Source: CAZRXG01 sp964603985 (GTDB taxonomy: Bacteria; Chloroflexota; Anaerolineae; Aggregatilineales; UBA3940). From it: a stretch of DNA of 64,000 nt. Under the pieces are notes generated by a model. That model was not told the origin of the DNA and searched no databases. It worked only from the letters and a program-made list of their open reading frames with translations. Made by a program: the position numbers and the translations under genes. Below are positions 44,113 to 53,759 of this stretch, in pieces; the first letter of the stretch is position 1; every line of letters begins with the position of its first letter. Where the stretch lies: NCBI GenBank assembly GCA_964603985.1, contig CAZRXG010000001.1, positions 186,001-250,000 of the forward strand, in the 5' to 3' direction.

Positions 44113-45504
44113 TTAGAAGCGGCTGCCCGGATTACGGTCTGAAAGCCGTTCCCTGGCCAAGGCAATCTGCCGGGCAACGGCGTCGGGAGCCGTGCCCCCG
44201 GTGAGGGCCCGGCGGGATACGGCCCGCTCGAAGTCAAATATCGCCTCAACGTCCGCCCCGAAGGCATGATGCTCGGCGCGCAGATCTTTCGGCGCAAGCT
44301 GGGACAGTGATATCTCTCGCTCCTCGGCTTGCTTCACCAGACGGCCCACCACCTGATGGGCCTCCCTGAAGGGCACGCCGCGCTCGACCAGGTAGTCCGC
44401 AAGGTCGGTGGCCAACATCCCCTCATCCAGTGCGGCAAGCATTGCCTCGCCGTCGGGGATCAGCGTATCGACGACGCCGCTCAGCACCGGCAGAGTCAGA
44501 CTCAGCGTATCGACGGCGTCGAAGAGCGGCTCTTTGTCCTCCTGCAGATCCTTGTTGTAGGTTAACGGCAGCCCCTTCAGCACGACCATCATGCCGATCA
44601 ATGTGCCGATCAACCGCCCGCTCTTGCCACGCGCCAGCTCAAGCGAGTCGGGGTTCCGCTTCTGGGGCATCAGGCTGGAGCCGGTCGCGTAGGCTTCCCC
44701 GACTGACACGAAGCGATAGCCAGGGCCGCTGAACACGATCAGGTCTTCTGCCAACCGGCTGGCGTGCAGCCCGATCAGCGCACCGGCGAAGAGAAACTCG
44801 GCCACAAAGTCCCGGTCGCTGACCGCGTCGAGGCTGTTCTGGGTGACGGCCTCCATCCCCAACGCGGCGGCCAGCGCCTCACGGTCGATGGGAAACGGAT
44901 TCCCGGCCAACGCGCCCGCGCCAAGCGGGCAGACTGCCGTTCGTCGTCGGCAGTCTGCCAGCCGGTCACGGTCACGCTCAAACATCCAGAAATAGCTCAT
45001 CAGCCAGTGGCCGAAAAGCACCGGCTGGGCCGGTTGCAGGTGGGTGTAGCCCGGCATGATTAGGTCGAGGTGCGCCTCGGCCTTCTCGACGATGGCCGTT
45101 TGCAGCCGGTTCAGGTCGTGCTGAACCTGTGCAATGGCCTCCACCAGCCACAGGCGCAGGTCGACGGCCACTTGGTCGTTGCGGCTGCGCCCGGTGTGGA
45201 GTTTGCCTGCCGCCGGGCCGATCAATTCCGTCAATCGGCGCTCGACGGCGGTGTGGATGTCTTCGTCGGTCGGCTGCGGCGCGAAATCTCCCGTCTCGAA
45301 CTCGCCCCTGACCTGCTCCAGCCCGGCGACGATGGCAGCGTGCTCATCTTCGCTCAGCAGGTCAATCTGCCGCAGTGCGCCCGCGTAGGCAACGCTGCCC
45401 TGGATGTCGGCTGCATACAGGCGCTGGTCGAAGGCGAAACTGTCGTTGAAGCGCTGCATCAACTCATCTACGTCACCCTCGAAGCGGCCACCCCATAACT
45501 TCAT
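44113..45504 (-). CDS. argH: Argininosuccinate lyase
   Basis: A 463-residue fumarase-superfamily enzyme splitting argininosuccinate into arginine and fumarate, the last arginine step. N-terminal MKLWGGRFEG, HTGRSRNDQVAVDLRLWL, PGYTHLQPAQPVLFGHW, and the signature loop GSSLMPQKRNPD are present. I use ATG 45504; the frame extends 17 codons upstream in a poorly conserved stretch that overlaps argG. Last gene of the arg operon on this strand; no strong terminator follows. Confidence 0.95.
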   Translation of the reverse strand: MKLWGGRFEGDVDELMQRFNDSFAFDQRLYAADIQGSVAYAGALRQIDLLSEDEHAAIVAGLEQVRGEFETGDFAPQPTDEDIHTAVERRLTELIGPAAGKLHTGRSRNDQVAVDLRLWLVEAIAQVQHDLNRLQTAIVEKAEAHLDLIMPGYTHLQPAQPVLFGHWLMSYFWMFERDRDRLADCRRRTAVCPLGAGALAGNPFPIDREALAAALGMEAVTQNSLDAVSDRDFVAEFLFAGALIGLHASRLAEDLIVFSGPGYRFVSVGEAYATGSSLMPQKRNPDSLELARGKSGRLIGTLIGMMVVLKGLPLTYNKDLQEDKEPLFDAVDTLSLTLPVLSGVVDTLIPDGEAMLAALDEGMLATDLADYLVERGVPFREAHQVVGRLVKQAEEREISLSQLAPKDLRAEHHAFGADVEAIFDFERAVSRRALTGGTAPDAVARQIALARERLSDRNPGSRF

Positions 45505-45520
45505 TGAGCGTTCTTCCTCC

Positions 45521-46786
<1,266 letters not shown>

Positions 46787-46858
46787 GTCAACTGCTCCTT
46801 ATGGTTGGTAAATAGACCCTTGTGAGATAGCGCAGGGTGCTGTACCCCTCGGCGGCAC

Positions 46859-48052
46859 TCACGTCCGGTAATGCCCGTTGATGGTCACATACTCGTGGCT
46901 GAGGTCACACGTCCAGACGATGGCCGACGCGCCGCCCAGCCCCAGGTCGAGCCGCAGGCCCCACTCATCGCCCTGCATGAGCGCGATGGCGACCGGCTCG
47001 TCGTAGTCGAGCGGCTGGCCGTCTGCGACAAGCTGGATCGCCTCCCGGCCGTCCACGTCGAGCAGCCAGAGGGCCAGCCTGTCCGGGTCAATATCGACGC
47101 CTGAATAGCCCGCCGCGCACACGACGCGCCCCCAGTTTGGGTCGCCACCGTAGAAGGCCGTTTTGCACAGCGGCGAAGCGGCGATGCTGTGCGCGACCGC
47201 ATTGGCTGCCTCCACGTCGGGCGCGCCGCTCGCCTGCACGGTGACGAACTTGGTCGCGCCCTCGCCATCACGGACGATGGCCTGGGCCAGCGCGGTGCAC
47301 ACCCGGCCCAGCGCACTGGCAAACGCCTCGTCGGCCTCGCCGACCTCCACGCCGGACGCGCCGTTGGCGAGCAGCAGCACGGTGTCATTGGTGCTCATGT
47401 CTCCATCAACCACGATGCGGTTGAAGCTGAGGTCGGCGGCGCGCTTCAGTGCCCTTTGCAGGCCATCCACCCCGAAGGAGGGCGCTGCGTCGGTGGCGAT
47501 CACTGCCAGCATCGTCGCCATGTGGGGGGCGATCATGCCCGCGCCTTTGGCGAGGCCCGTGATGGTGTATCCCGCCTCGACGGTGACGCTGGCGAGCTTG
47601 GGGCGCGTGTCGGTCGTCATGACGGCACGGACTGCGTCCTCCCAGCCATCGGCGTGCAGATGCCGTGCCGCCGCCTCGATACCGGGCACGATCACGTCCA
47701 TCGACATTGGCAGGCCAATCACACCCGTCGAGAGCACCAGCACCTCGTCTGGCTGGCAGCCGAGCGCGGCAGCCGTGTGCCGGGCCATCGCGCGCGCGTC
47801 TGCCATGCCCTGGTCGCCCGTGCAGGCGTTGGCGTTGCCCGCGTTGGCGACGACGGCGCGCACTTGCGTACCGGTGGCCAGCACAGCCTGGTCGTAAAGC
47901 ACCGGTGCGGCCTTGACGCAGTTGGTTGTGAACACGCCCGCCGCCACGCAGGGGACATCGCTGGTGACCAGCGCCAGATCCTTCAGGCTGCCGGGCTTAA
48001 GGCCGCAGTGCACTCCCGCCAGCCTGAATCCTTCGACCGGTTGAGGGTTCAT
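46859..48052 (-). CDS. argJ: Bifunctional glutamate N-acetyltransferase/amino-acid acetyltransferase ArgJ
   Basis: A 397-residue ornithine acetyltransferase that moves acetyl from N-acetylornithine to glutamate. It self-cleaves before the Thr of MATML: the KGAGMIAPHMATMLAVIATD segment has the nucleophilic threonine. DGDMSTNDTVLLLANG and GGDPNWGRVVCAAGYSG are further family motifs. Overlaps the NAGS gene stop region by 4 bp. With ArgJ in the operon, the cycle can recycle acetyl groups, and NAGS supplies the first one. Confidence 0.94.
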   Translation of the reverse strand: MNPQPVEGFRLAGVHCGLKPGSLKDLALVTSDVPCVAAGVFTTNCVKAAPVLYDQAVLATGTQVRAVVANAGNANACTGDQGMADARAMARHTAAALGCQPDEVLVLSTGVIGLPMSMDVIVPGIEAAARHLHADGWEDAVRAVMTTDTRPKLASVTVEAGYTITGLAKGAGMIAPHMATMLAVIATDAAPSFGVDGLQRALKRAADLSFNRIVVDGDMSTNDTVLLLANGASGVEVGEADEAFASALGRVCTALAQAIVRDGEGATKFVTVQASGAPDVEAANAVAHSIAASPLCKTAFYGGDPNWGRVVCAAGYSGVDIDPDRLALWLLDVDGREAIQLVADGQPLDYDEPVAIALMQGDEWGLRLDLGLGGASAIVWTCDLSHEYVTINGHYRT

Positions 48053-48639
48053 GTCCGCTGCCCGTTGCCTGACTCCGGCAGCGCGAGCCGGTAGATCAGC
48101 GCCACCTCGTCACACGCATCTTTGAAGGGACAGGGTTCACAGTCGCGCCAGACCTTTTCGGGGAAGTTGGCGACGAGATCGCGCCGGAAGTCGAGCCGCT
48201 CAAACAGGCTGACTGAGCGCGTCAGCGCCAGGACACGCCCCATGCCGCGCTCCCTGGCGAGGTCGATTGCCGCCCGCACGAGCGCGCTGCCCAACCCGTG
48301 TCCGCGCACGGTGGGGTGGACGGCCAGCGAGCGCACCTCGCATAGTTCACCGTCGAAGAAGACCAGCGAGACACAGCCCACGACCCGTCCGTCCGCCTCG
48401 GCCACGATCCAGTCGTCGATGTGCGCGCGGACTTCGTCCGGCGGGCGAGGGAGCATCTTCCCGGCTCGCACCTCCTCCTCGAACAGGATCAGGATGTCGT
48501 CCACCTCCTCCGGGCGCGCCGCGCGGAGGAGGGCCAGGGTGTCGCCTGCGATAAATCTCTCTCTGCCGTCGGGTGAGGTGGCAGCGCCGGTTGTCTGTTC
48601 TGTCGTGGATTGATGTTCTGATGGCCGGTATGCGGTCAA
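48049..48639 (-). CDS. Short GNAT-type N-acetylglutamate synthase
   Basis: A 196-residue protein with one GNAT domain (about 35-160): acetyl-CoA loop RGHGLGSALV, preceded by EVRSLAVHPTV, and a C-terminal VWRDCEPCPFKDACDEVAL segment with four cysteines typical of short ArgA-like NAGS proteins associated with arg operons. It lacks the amino-acid-kinase domain of E. coli ArgA that binds arginine for feedback inhibition. Inserted between argD and argJ. The assignment rests on the Cys-rich tail and on context. Confidence 0.8.
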   Translation of the reverse strand: MTAYRPSEHQSTTEQTTGAATSPDGRERFIAGDTLALLRAARPEEVDDILILFEEEVRAGKMLPRPPDEVRAHIDDWIVAEADGRVVGCVSLVFFDGELCEVRSLAVHPTVRGHGLGSALVRAAIDLARERGMGRVLALTRSVSLFERLDFRRDLVANFPEKVWRDCEPCPFKDACDEVALIYRLALPESGNGQRT

Positions 48640-48651
48640 AAGGCACCTCCT

Positions 48652-49848
48652 TCACGAGCCAAGCAGCTTCGCCAGGACCTCGATCAGCCGCTCGACGTGC
48701 TCCTCAGCGACGATATACGGCGGCAGCAGCCGCAGCACATTCGTCCCGGCGTTGATGAGGATGACGCCGTTCTCGTATCCGCCCTCGATGATCGGCGTCA
48801 CGTCTATGTCCATCTCGACGCCGATCATCAGGCCAAGTCCCCGGATCTGCCTGACGTGCGGCGAGTTGATCTCACCCAGCCGCTTGACGATCAGGTCGCC
48901 CATCGCGGCGATGTGTTTGAGCGTGGCCGGGTCGCTGACCCGCCTCACCACCACCTGCGCGGCGCGCGCCACCACCGGCCCGGCGGCGAACGTGCTGCCG
49001 TGGTCGCCCGGCCCGATGACGGTGGCCACCCGGTCGGTCGTCAGTGCTGCCCCCATCGGCAGCCCGCCGCCCAGCGACTTGGCGAGGGCCATCATATCCG
49101 GCTCGACCCCGGCGTGCTCGTAAGCCCACAGCCTGCCCGTGCGCCCCAATCCGCACTGAATCTCGTCGAACACCAGCAACGCCCCGTAGCGGTCGCACAG
49201 CGCGCGTAGAGCGGCCAGGAATTCCGGCTCGGCGATGTGGATGCCTCCCTCGCCCTGCACCGGCTCGACGAAGACCGCACAGGTGTCCGGGCCGATAGCC
49301 TTCTCTGCTGCCTCGATGTCGTTGAAGGGTGCGAAGGTGACACTGGGCATCAGCGGGCGGAAGGGAGCCTGGTACTTCTCCCGCGCGGTGATGGACAGCG
49401 CCCCGACGGTGCGCCCATGAAACCCGCCCGTAAAGGCAACGATCCCGGTTTTTCCGGGACCGTGCGCTGTGCGTGCGTATTTGCGTGCGAACTTGATCGC
49501 GGCCTCCAATGCTTCGGCACCTGAGTTGCAGAAGAAGACTTTGTCGGCAAAGCTGAGGGTGCACAGCATCTCGGCCAGCTCGACGTGGGGCGCTGTGTGG
49601 TACAGGTTGCACACGTGGCTCAACTGCCCGGCCTGCTCCTGGATCGCCGCTACCACCTCCGGGTCCGAATGGCCCAGCGCCGTGACCGCGATCCCGGACG
49701 TGAAGTCCAGGTAGCTCCTGCCCTCGCTGTCGTAGATGGTCATGCCCTCCCCGCGCACCAGCACGAAGGGGGCGCGTTTGTAGGTTCCCAGTATGTAGCG
49801 CGCTTCTTTCTCCACGATAGCGGTTGTTTGCTGAATGCCAACAGACAT
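48652..49848 (-). CDS. argD: Acetylornithine aminotransferase
   Basis: A 398-residue class III PLP aminotransferase forming N-acetylornithine. Segments: YLDFTSGIAVTALGHSDP, FCNSGAEALEAAIKFARKYA, GGFHGRTVGALS, DEIQCGLGRTGRLWAYEH, and the PLP lysine in ALAKSLGGGLPMGA. It lies 13 bp upstream of the NAGS gene and 28 bp behind argB. Confidence 0.94.
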   Translation of the reverse strand: MSVGIQQTTAIVEKEARYILGTYKRAPFVLVRGEGMTIYDSEGRSYLDFTSGIAVTALGHSDPEVVAAIQEQAGQLSHVCNLYHTAPHVELAEMLCTLSFADKVFFCNSGAEALEAAIKFARKYARTAHGPGKTGIVAFTGGFHGRTVGALSITAREKYQAPFRPLMPSVTFAPFNDIEAAEKAIGPDTCAVFVEPVQGEGGIHIAEPEFLAALRALCDRYGALLVFDEIQCGLGRTGRLWAYEHAGVEPDMMALAKSLGGGLPMGAALTTDRVATVIGPGDHGSTFAAGPVVARAAQVVVRRVSDPATLKHIAAMGDLIVKRLGEINSPHVRQIRGLGLMIGVEMDIDVTPIIEGGYENGVILINAGTNVLRLLPPYIVAEEHVERLIEVLAKLLGS

Positions 49849-49876
49849 GGGTCACTCCTGTATCAAAGAGTTGTGT

Positions 49877-50623
49877 TTATACCACCAGGACCGTCCCGGC
49901 CCCGGTGCGCAGCCCGAACAGGTCGGTGATGGTGGCCTCCTGTACACCGCCGGAGAGCGCCGCCAGCGCCGCCTGAACCTTGGGGATCATCCCCCCGTGG
50001 ATGACCCCCTGCTCGATCAACAGCTCTGCCTCGCTGGCTGAAAGACGCGGCACGATGTCCGCCTCGATCTGCACGCCCGGCACGTCGGTCAGGAATGCTG
50101 CCTGCGACGCACCCACCGCGCCCGCGATGGCCCCGGCGGCGTGGTCGGCGTTGACGTTGTAGCGCCCCTCCGGCCCCACCGAGATGGGCGAGATGACGGG
50201 CACCACACCCTGCTCGCAGAGGTCGAGCAGGACATCCGCCCGCACCTGGACGACGCGCCCGACACGGCCCAGGTCCGCTCCCCAGGGCTCAACGCGGATC
50301 AGGCCCCGGTCAACGCCGCTCATCCCCAGCGCGTCGACCCCGGCCTCCAGCAGTGCCAGCGTGAGGTCTTTGTTGACGTGCCCGGAGAGGACCATCTCGG
50401 CGGCGGCCAGGGTGGCCTCGTCGGTGACGCGCTGGCCGTTGACGTAGCGCGGCTTGATGCCCAGTTGGTCCATCAGCCGGTCGATGGCCCGCCCTCCGCC
50501 ATGCACCAGGATGCACGGCTGATCCGCGTTTAGCTCCGCGACGACCTTAACCAGCGAAGGCGTGAACCCTGCTTTAACTAGGTCGTTGCCCCCGATTTTG
50601 ATGACAATGGGAGTGGTGGTCAT
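49877..50623 (-). CDS. argB: Acetylglutamate kinase
   Basis: A 248-residue amino-acid kinase. Motifs: IVIKIGGNDL, LVHGGGRAIDRLMDQLG, MSGVDRGLIRV, NVNADHAAGAIAGAV and GGMIPKVQAAL. I start it at ATG 50623, which overlaps the argC stop (ATGA); upstream codons in the open frame belong to argC. It lacks the N-terminal helix extension typical of arginine-inhibited kinases, so feedback inhibition is less likely, an inference from length. Confidence 0.93.
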   Translation of the reverse strand: MTTTPIVIKIGGNDLVKAGFTPSLVKVVAELNADQPCILVHGGGRAIDRLMDQLGIKPRYVNGQRVTDEATLAAAEMVLSGHVNKDLTLALLEAGVDALGMSGVDRGLIRVEPWGADLGRVGRVVQVRADVLLDLCEQGVVPVISPISVGPEGRYNVNADHAAGAIAGAVGASQAAFLTDVPGVQIEADIVPRLSASEAELLIEQGVIHGGMIPKVQAALAALSGGVQEATITDLFGLRTGAGTVLVV

Positions 50624-51645
50624 GTCTTCTTCCCTCCTGTGTTTATCAGGCCCAGAGTTTCGGGAAAGCCCCACATCAGGTTGAAATTCTGCACCGCCTG
50701 CGAGGCGGCCCCTTTCAGCAGATTGTCCAGCGCGACGACGACGATCAGCGTCGTGTCGGTGGCCGGCGTCAGGGAAAGCGCTGTGTGCGGCGTCCTGACC
50801 ACGTGTGCCAGCGTGGCCAGTTCGCCGGGCGGCAGCACGTTCACCAGCGGCTCGTTGGCGTATATCTCTTCAAACGCCTCGCGTGCGGCCTGCATGTCCC
50901 GCACCTGGACGTAGATCGTCTCCAGGATACCCCGGTCGGTGGGCAGCAGGTGGGGAGCGAAGATCAACCCGCCCGGCTCGACGCCTTCCCGCGCCAACAC
51001 CTGCTCCATCTCGGAGATGTGCCGGTGTGCGTGACCAATGCTGTACGGTGAGAAGTTGCCGTGCACCTCGCAGAACAGCGTGTGCGGCTTGGGCGTGCGC
51101 CCCGCGCCCGATGCGCCGGACTTGGCATCCACGATGATCGGCGTGTCCGGGATCAGCAGGTTGTGGCGGGCCAGCGGGACCAATCCCAGCAGCGTTGCCG
51201 TTGGGTAGCAGCCGGGGTTGGCGATGCACGTTGCACCAGCCAGGGCATCACGGCCCAACTCGGGCAGTCCGTAGGGGGTAGGGAGCAGGTCGGGGTCGGG
51301 GTGAGGGACACTGTACCAGCGCTCGTACTCCGCCGGGTCGTCGATCCTGAGGTCGGCTGAGAGGTCGATCACCCGCACCCCCTGCGCGAGCGCCTGCGCG
51401 GCAATCGGTGCGGAGCGGGTGTGCGGCAGGCACAACAACGCGCACTGGATCTGGCCGAACGCTGCGGCGGCGGCGTGAATAAGGGGGATATCAGGGGCCA
51501 GCGGCCAACTCTGGCGCAGGCTCTTCCCAGCGGAGCTTTCTGAGGTCAGGAAGCGAAGGTTGGCCTGTGGGTGCTGCTGGAGCAGCGCGGTCAATTCCAA
51601 ACCCGTGTAGCCCGTTGCGCCGAATATGCCGACCTCTATTGTCAT
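50620..51645 (-). CDS. argC: N-acetyl-gamma-glutamyl-phosphate reductase
   Basis: A 341-residue NADPH-dependent reductase. GATGYTGLELTALLQQHP forms the dinucleotide fold, the catalytic Cys is in ANPGCYPTATLLGLVPL, and HGNFSPYSIGHAHRHISEME is the substrate segment. The start is ATG 51645 (MTIEVGIFG); the extra 12 upstream codons in the frame lie past the leader terminator and are not conserved. First structural gene of argCBD-NAGS-JGH and directly downstream of the leader terminator. Confidence 0.94.
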   Translation of the reverse strand: MTIEVGIFGATGYTGLELTALLQQHPQANLRFLTSESSAGKSLRQSWPLAPDIPLIHAAAAAFGQIQCALLCLPHTRSAPIAAQALAQGVRVIDLSADLRIDDPAEYERWYSVPHPDPDLLPTPYGLPELGRDALAGATCIANPGCYPTATLLGLVPLARHNLLIPDTPIIVDAKSGASGAGRTPKPHTLFCEVHGNFSPYSIGHAHRHISEMEQVLAREGVEPGGLIFAPHLLPTDRGILETIYVQVRDMQAAREAFEEIYANEPLVNVLPPGELATLAHVVRTPHTALSLTPATDTTLIVVVALDNLLKGAASQAVQNFNLMWGFPETLGLINTGGKKT

Positions 51646-51679
51646 GCTCTCCCTATCCTGTGCGTCCCGGCAGGCACAC

Positions 51680-51710
51680 AAAAAACCCGCCTCCTGGTCC
51701 GGAAGCGGGT
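51680..51710 (-). terminator. Leader (attenuator) terminator upstream of argC
   Basis: On the minus strand ACCCGCTTCC (51710-51701), loop GGACCA and GGAGGCGGGT (51694-51685) form a 10-bp stem with one wobble, followed by six T residues (51685-51680). It sits 35 bp before the argC start and downstream of the arg promoter, so it must be regulated for the operon to be expressed. Confidence 0.88.
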
Positions 51711-51783
51711 CTGTGTTTACCTGCTGCTTGCTTCTGCTTGTCTTACTACAATGCCGCCAAGCCGGACCTCCTATGGAAGCCGG
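51696..51783 (-). promoter_or_regulatory. Attenuator switch region of the arg operon
   Basis: Minus-strand segments: 1 = CCGGCTTCC (51783-51775); 2 = GGAGGTCCGG (51771-51762); 3 = CCGGACC (51702-51696). Segment 1 pairs with 2 (9 bp, one wobble, one bulge, 3-nt loop). Segment 2 pairs with 3 by GGTCCGG/CCGGACC (7 bp), which would invade the 5' arm and loop of the terminator. The pairings are mutually exclusive, as in trp/his-type attenuators. Segment 1 begins right after the Arg codons of the leader ORF. Confidence 0.7.
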
Positions 51784-51826
51784 TACGCGGACGGCGGATG
51801 CGAACAGAAGCAGAAAGAACGGTCAT
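51746..51826 (-). CDS. Arginine-rich leader peptide of the arg operon
   Basis: A 26-codon ORF on the minus strand with ATG at 51826-51824 and tandem stops TAG TAA. The peptide contains six arginines (positions 9, 11, 12, 14, 19, 20), four of them in the short run CGC-ATC-CGC-CGT-CCG-CGT. It lies between the promoter and the leader terminator. The ribosome site is weak (AGGGA 11 bp upstream). A ribosome waiting for arginyl-tRNA at codons 11-14 would cover segment 1 of the switch and free segment 2 for antitermination. The peptide itself probably has no function after synthesis. Confidence 0.68.
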   Translation of the reverse strand: MTVLSASVRIRRPRTGFHRRSGLAAL

Positions 51827-51858
51827 TGTCTCTACATTCCCTGTAACAAGTCCGCACT

Positions 51859-51887
51859 AAAATACCACATTCGCCGGGCAGAGTCAA
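51859..51887 (-). promoter_or_regulatory. Promoter of the arg operon
   Basis: On the minus strand TTGACT (51887-51882) and TATTTT (51864-51859) are 17 bp apart. Transcription would start near 51851, about 25 bp ahead of the leader ORF. No ARG-box-like palindrome overlaps it. Confidence 0.72.
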
Positions 51888-52100
51888 CTTGAGTTTCTCG
51901 TGTCTCTCCGCTGGTGCATCAATGGGCGTTTTGGTCTGAAGTGCGGCCATCGACACCCGATTCTGGTTGTTTCTGATCCAGATCGGCCCTTGCTTGTTCC
52001 CCAACGGGGATGAATGAGCATCAAAGCCGGGGATTCTGAGGTGGCCACCCCCGTGAAAATTGTTCTGCTGAGATGCTCCCCAGCTCGTTGCGGGGTCCCT
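51888..52100. other. Intergenic gap between arg promoter and pckA
   Basis: About 210 bp with no gene of recognisable family. Small GC repeats are present but no stem with a T-run marks the end of the pckA transcript. Confidence 0.4.
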
Positions 52101-53759
52101 TTACTTTGAGGCTACCCGCTGCAACTGCGGCCCGGCCTCCAGAATTTCCGGCTCGAAGTCGGGAGCGAATTTCTTGAAATTGTCGACGTACCGGGTAGCC
52201 AGTTGCCGGTACTTATCCCAGTATTCCGCCTCGCTGGGCCACGATTCGGCGGGGTGCAGCACACTCTCCGGAACACCGGGGCAGTGTTTGGGCACTTCGA
52301 AGCCGAAGATGGGATCCTGGTAGTACTCCACGTCCAGAAGTTCGCCGGTCAGCGCCGCATTGAGCAGCGCGCGCGTGTACTGGATGCTGATGCGCTTCCC
52401 CACGCCGTATGGGCCACCCACCCAACCGGTGTTCAGCAACCAGCAGTTCACCTCATAGCGCAGGATCTTGCGCTTGAGCAGGTCTGCGTAGAAGCTGGGG
52501 GGATGCACCATGAAGGGGGCACCAAAGCAGGTGCTGAAGGTTATCTCCGGCTCATCGCCGACGCCGACCTCCGTCCCTCCCACCTTCGAGGTGTAGCCGG
52601 AGATGAAGTGATAGATTGCCTGGTCAGGCGTCAGCCTGGCGATGGGCGGCATCACTCCCTGAGCGTCGCAGGTGAGCAAGACAATGTTCCTGGGATGCCC
52701 ACCCATTTTCCCCGGGATGGCGTTCTCGATGTACTTCAAGGGATAGGAGGCACGGGTGTTTTCTGTGATGGCGTCATCATCCAGGTCGATCAGGCGTGTC
52801 ACCGGGTCGTAGATCACGTTCTCCAGGATGGTGCCAAACCGGCGGGTGCAGGCATAGATCTGGGGCTCTGCTGAGGGCGATAACTGGATCACCTTGGCAT
52901 AGCAGCCGTTCTCGAAGTTAAACACGCCGTCGTCGTTCCAGCCGTGCTCGTCGTCCCCGATCAGGCCACGCGTGGGGTCGGCTGACAGGGTGGTCTTGCC
53001 GGTGCCCGAAAGCCCGAAGAAGAGCGCCACGTCGCCGTCGTCGCCCTGGTTGGCCGAGCAGTGCATGGTCATCACGCCTTCCAGCGGCAGCAGATAGTTC
53101 ATCACGGTGAAGACTGCCTTCTTGATCTCGCCGCCGTAGGCCGTATCGCCGATGATGCACAGGTGCTGGTCAAAGTTGAGAAGGATGAAGGTGCTGGAGC
53201 GCGTCGTATCGATAGGGCCGAATGCTTTGAATGACGGCACGCACAGCACGGTAAAGTCGGGGACGTGCTGGCGATACTCCTCGCGGTTGGCAGGGGGGAT
53301 GAACATATTGCGGGCAAAGAGACCGTGCCAGGCATATTCTGCAATGATGCGGATCGGCAACCGGTGCTCCGGATCGGCCCCTGCAGAGCAATCGTGTACG
53401 AACACATCGCGCCCCTGCAGGAACCCCTGCAGTCGGCTGTATACCTCGTTGAACTTCTCAGGACTGATAGGCCGGTTGTATTCGCCCCACCAGATGTGGT
53501 CCTCGGTGCTAGCCTCGCGGACGATAAACTTGTCCTGAGCTGCCCTGGCGGTGTGCTTACCGGAGGTCACGGCCACCGGGCCCTGATGGGTGAGCCAACC
53601 CTCACGGCGGAAGAGGATCTCTTCATAGAGTGCCTCAGGGAGTAGATTCCAGTAGGCCGTGTTCAGGTTGGTCAGCCCGTGATTCTTCAACCCGTAATCA
53701 CTTTTGAGATGACTCGCTTGTTCTTGTGCAGGGGTTTTGATGTGGAGCAGGTTGTTCAT
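52101..53759 (-). CDS. pckA: Phosphoenolpyruvate carboxykinase (ATP)
   Basis: A 552-residue ATP-dependent PEPCK converting oxaloacetate to PEP and CO2. Kinase-1a P-loop FFGLSGTGKTTLSADP, the Mg/Mn-binding LIGDDEHGWNDDGVFNFENGCYAK segment, CSAGADPEHRLPIRII and NTGWVGGPYGVGKRI are all present. ATG 53759 has AAGGGA upstream and overlaps the stop of the aminotransferase gene (ATGA). Coupling with an aspartate aminotransferase suggests a route aspartate to oxaloacetate to PEP. Confidence 0.95.
   Translation of the reverse strand: MNNLLHIKTPAQEQASHLKSDYGLKNHGLTNLNTAYWNLLPEALYEEILFRREGWLTHQGPVAVTSGKHTARAAQDKFIVREASTEDHIWWGEYNRPISPEKFNEVYSRLQGFLQGRDVFVHDCSAGADPEHRLPIRIIAEYAWHGLFARNMFIPPANREEYRQHVPDFTVLCVPSFKAFGPIDTTRSSTFILLNFDQHLCIIGDTAYGGEIKKAVFTVMNYLLPLEGVMTMHCSANQGDDGDVALFFGLSGTGKTTLSADPTRGLIGDDEHGWNDDGVFNFENGCYAKVIQLSPSAEPQIYACTRRFGTILENVIYDPVTRLIDLDDDAITENTRASYPLKYIENAIPGKMGGHPRNIVLLTCDAQGVMPPIARLTPDQAIYHFISGYTSKVGGTEVGVGDEPEITFSTCFGAPFMVHPPSFYADLLKRKILRYEVNCWLLNTGWVGGPYGVGKRISIQYTRALLNAALTGELLDVEYYQDPIFGFEVPKHCPGVPESVLHPAESWPSEAEYWDKYRQLATRYVDNFKKFAPDFEPEILEAGPQLQRVASK

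Noticed and set aside
51680..51851. T-box riboswitch in the arginine operon leader
   Set aside because: The conserved T-box sequence (with GGNACCGCG) and specifier loop layout are missing; the leader ORF with Arg codons explains the terminator better.
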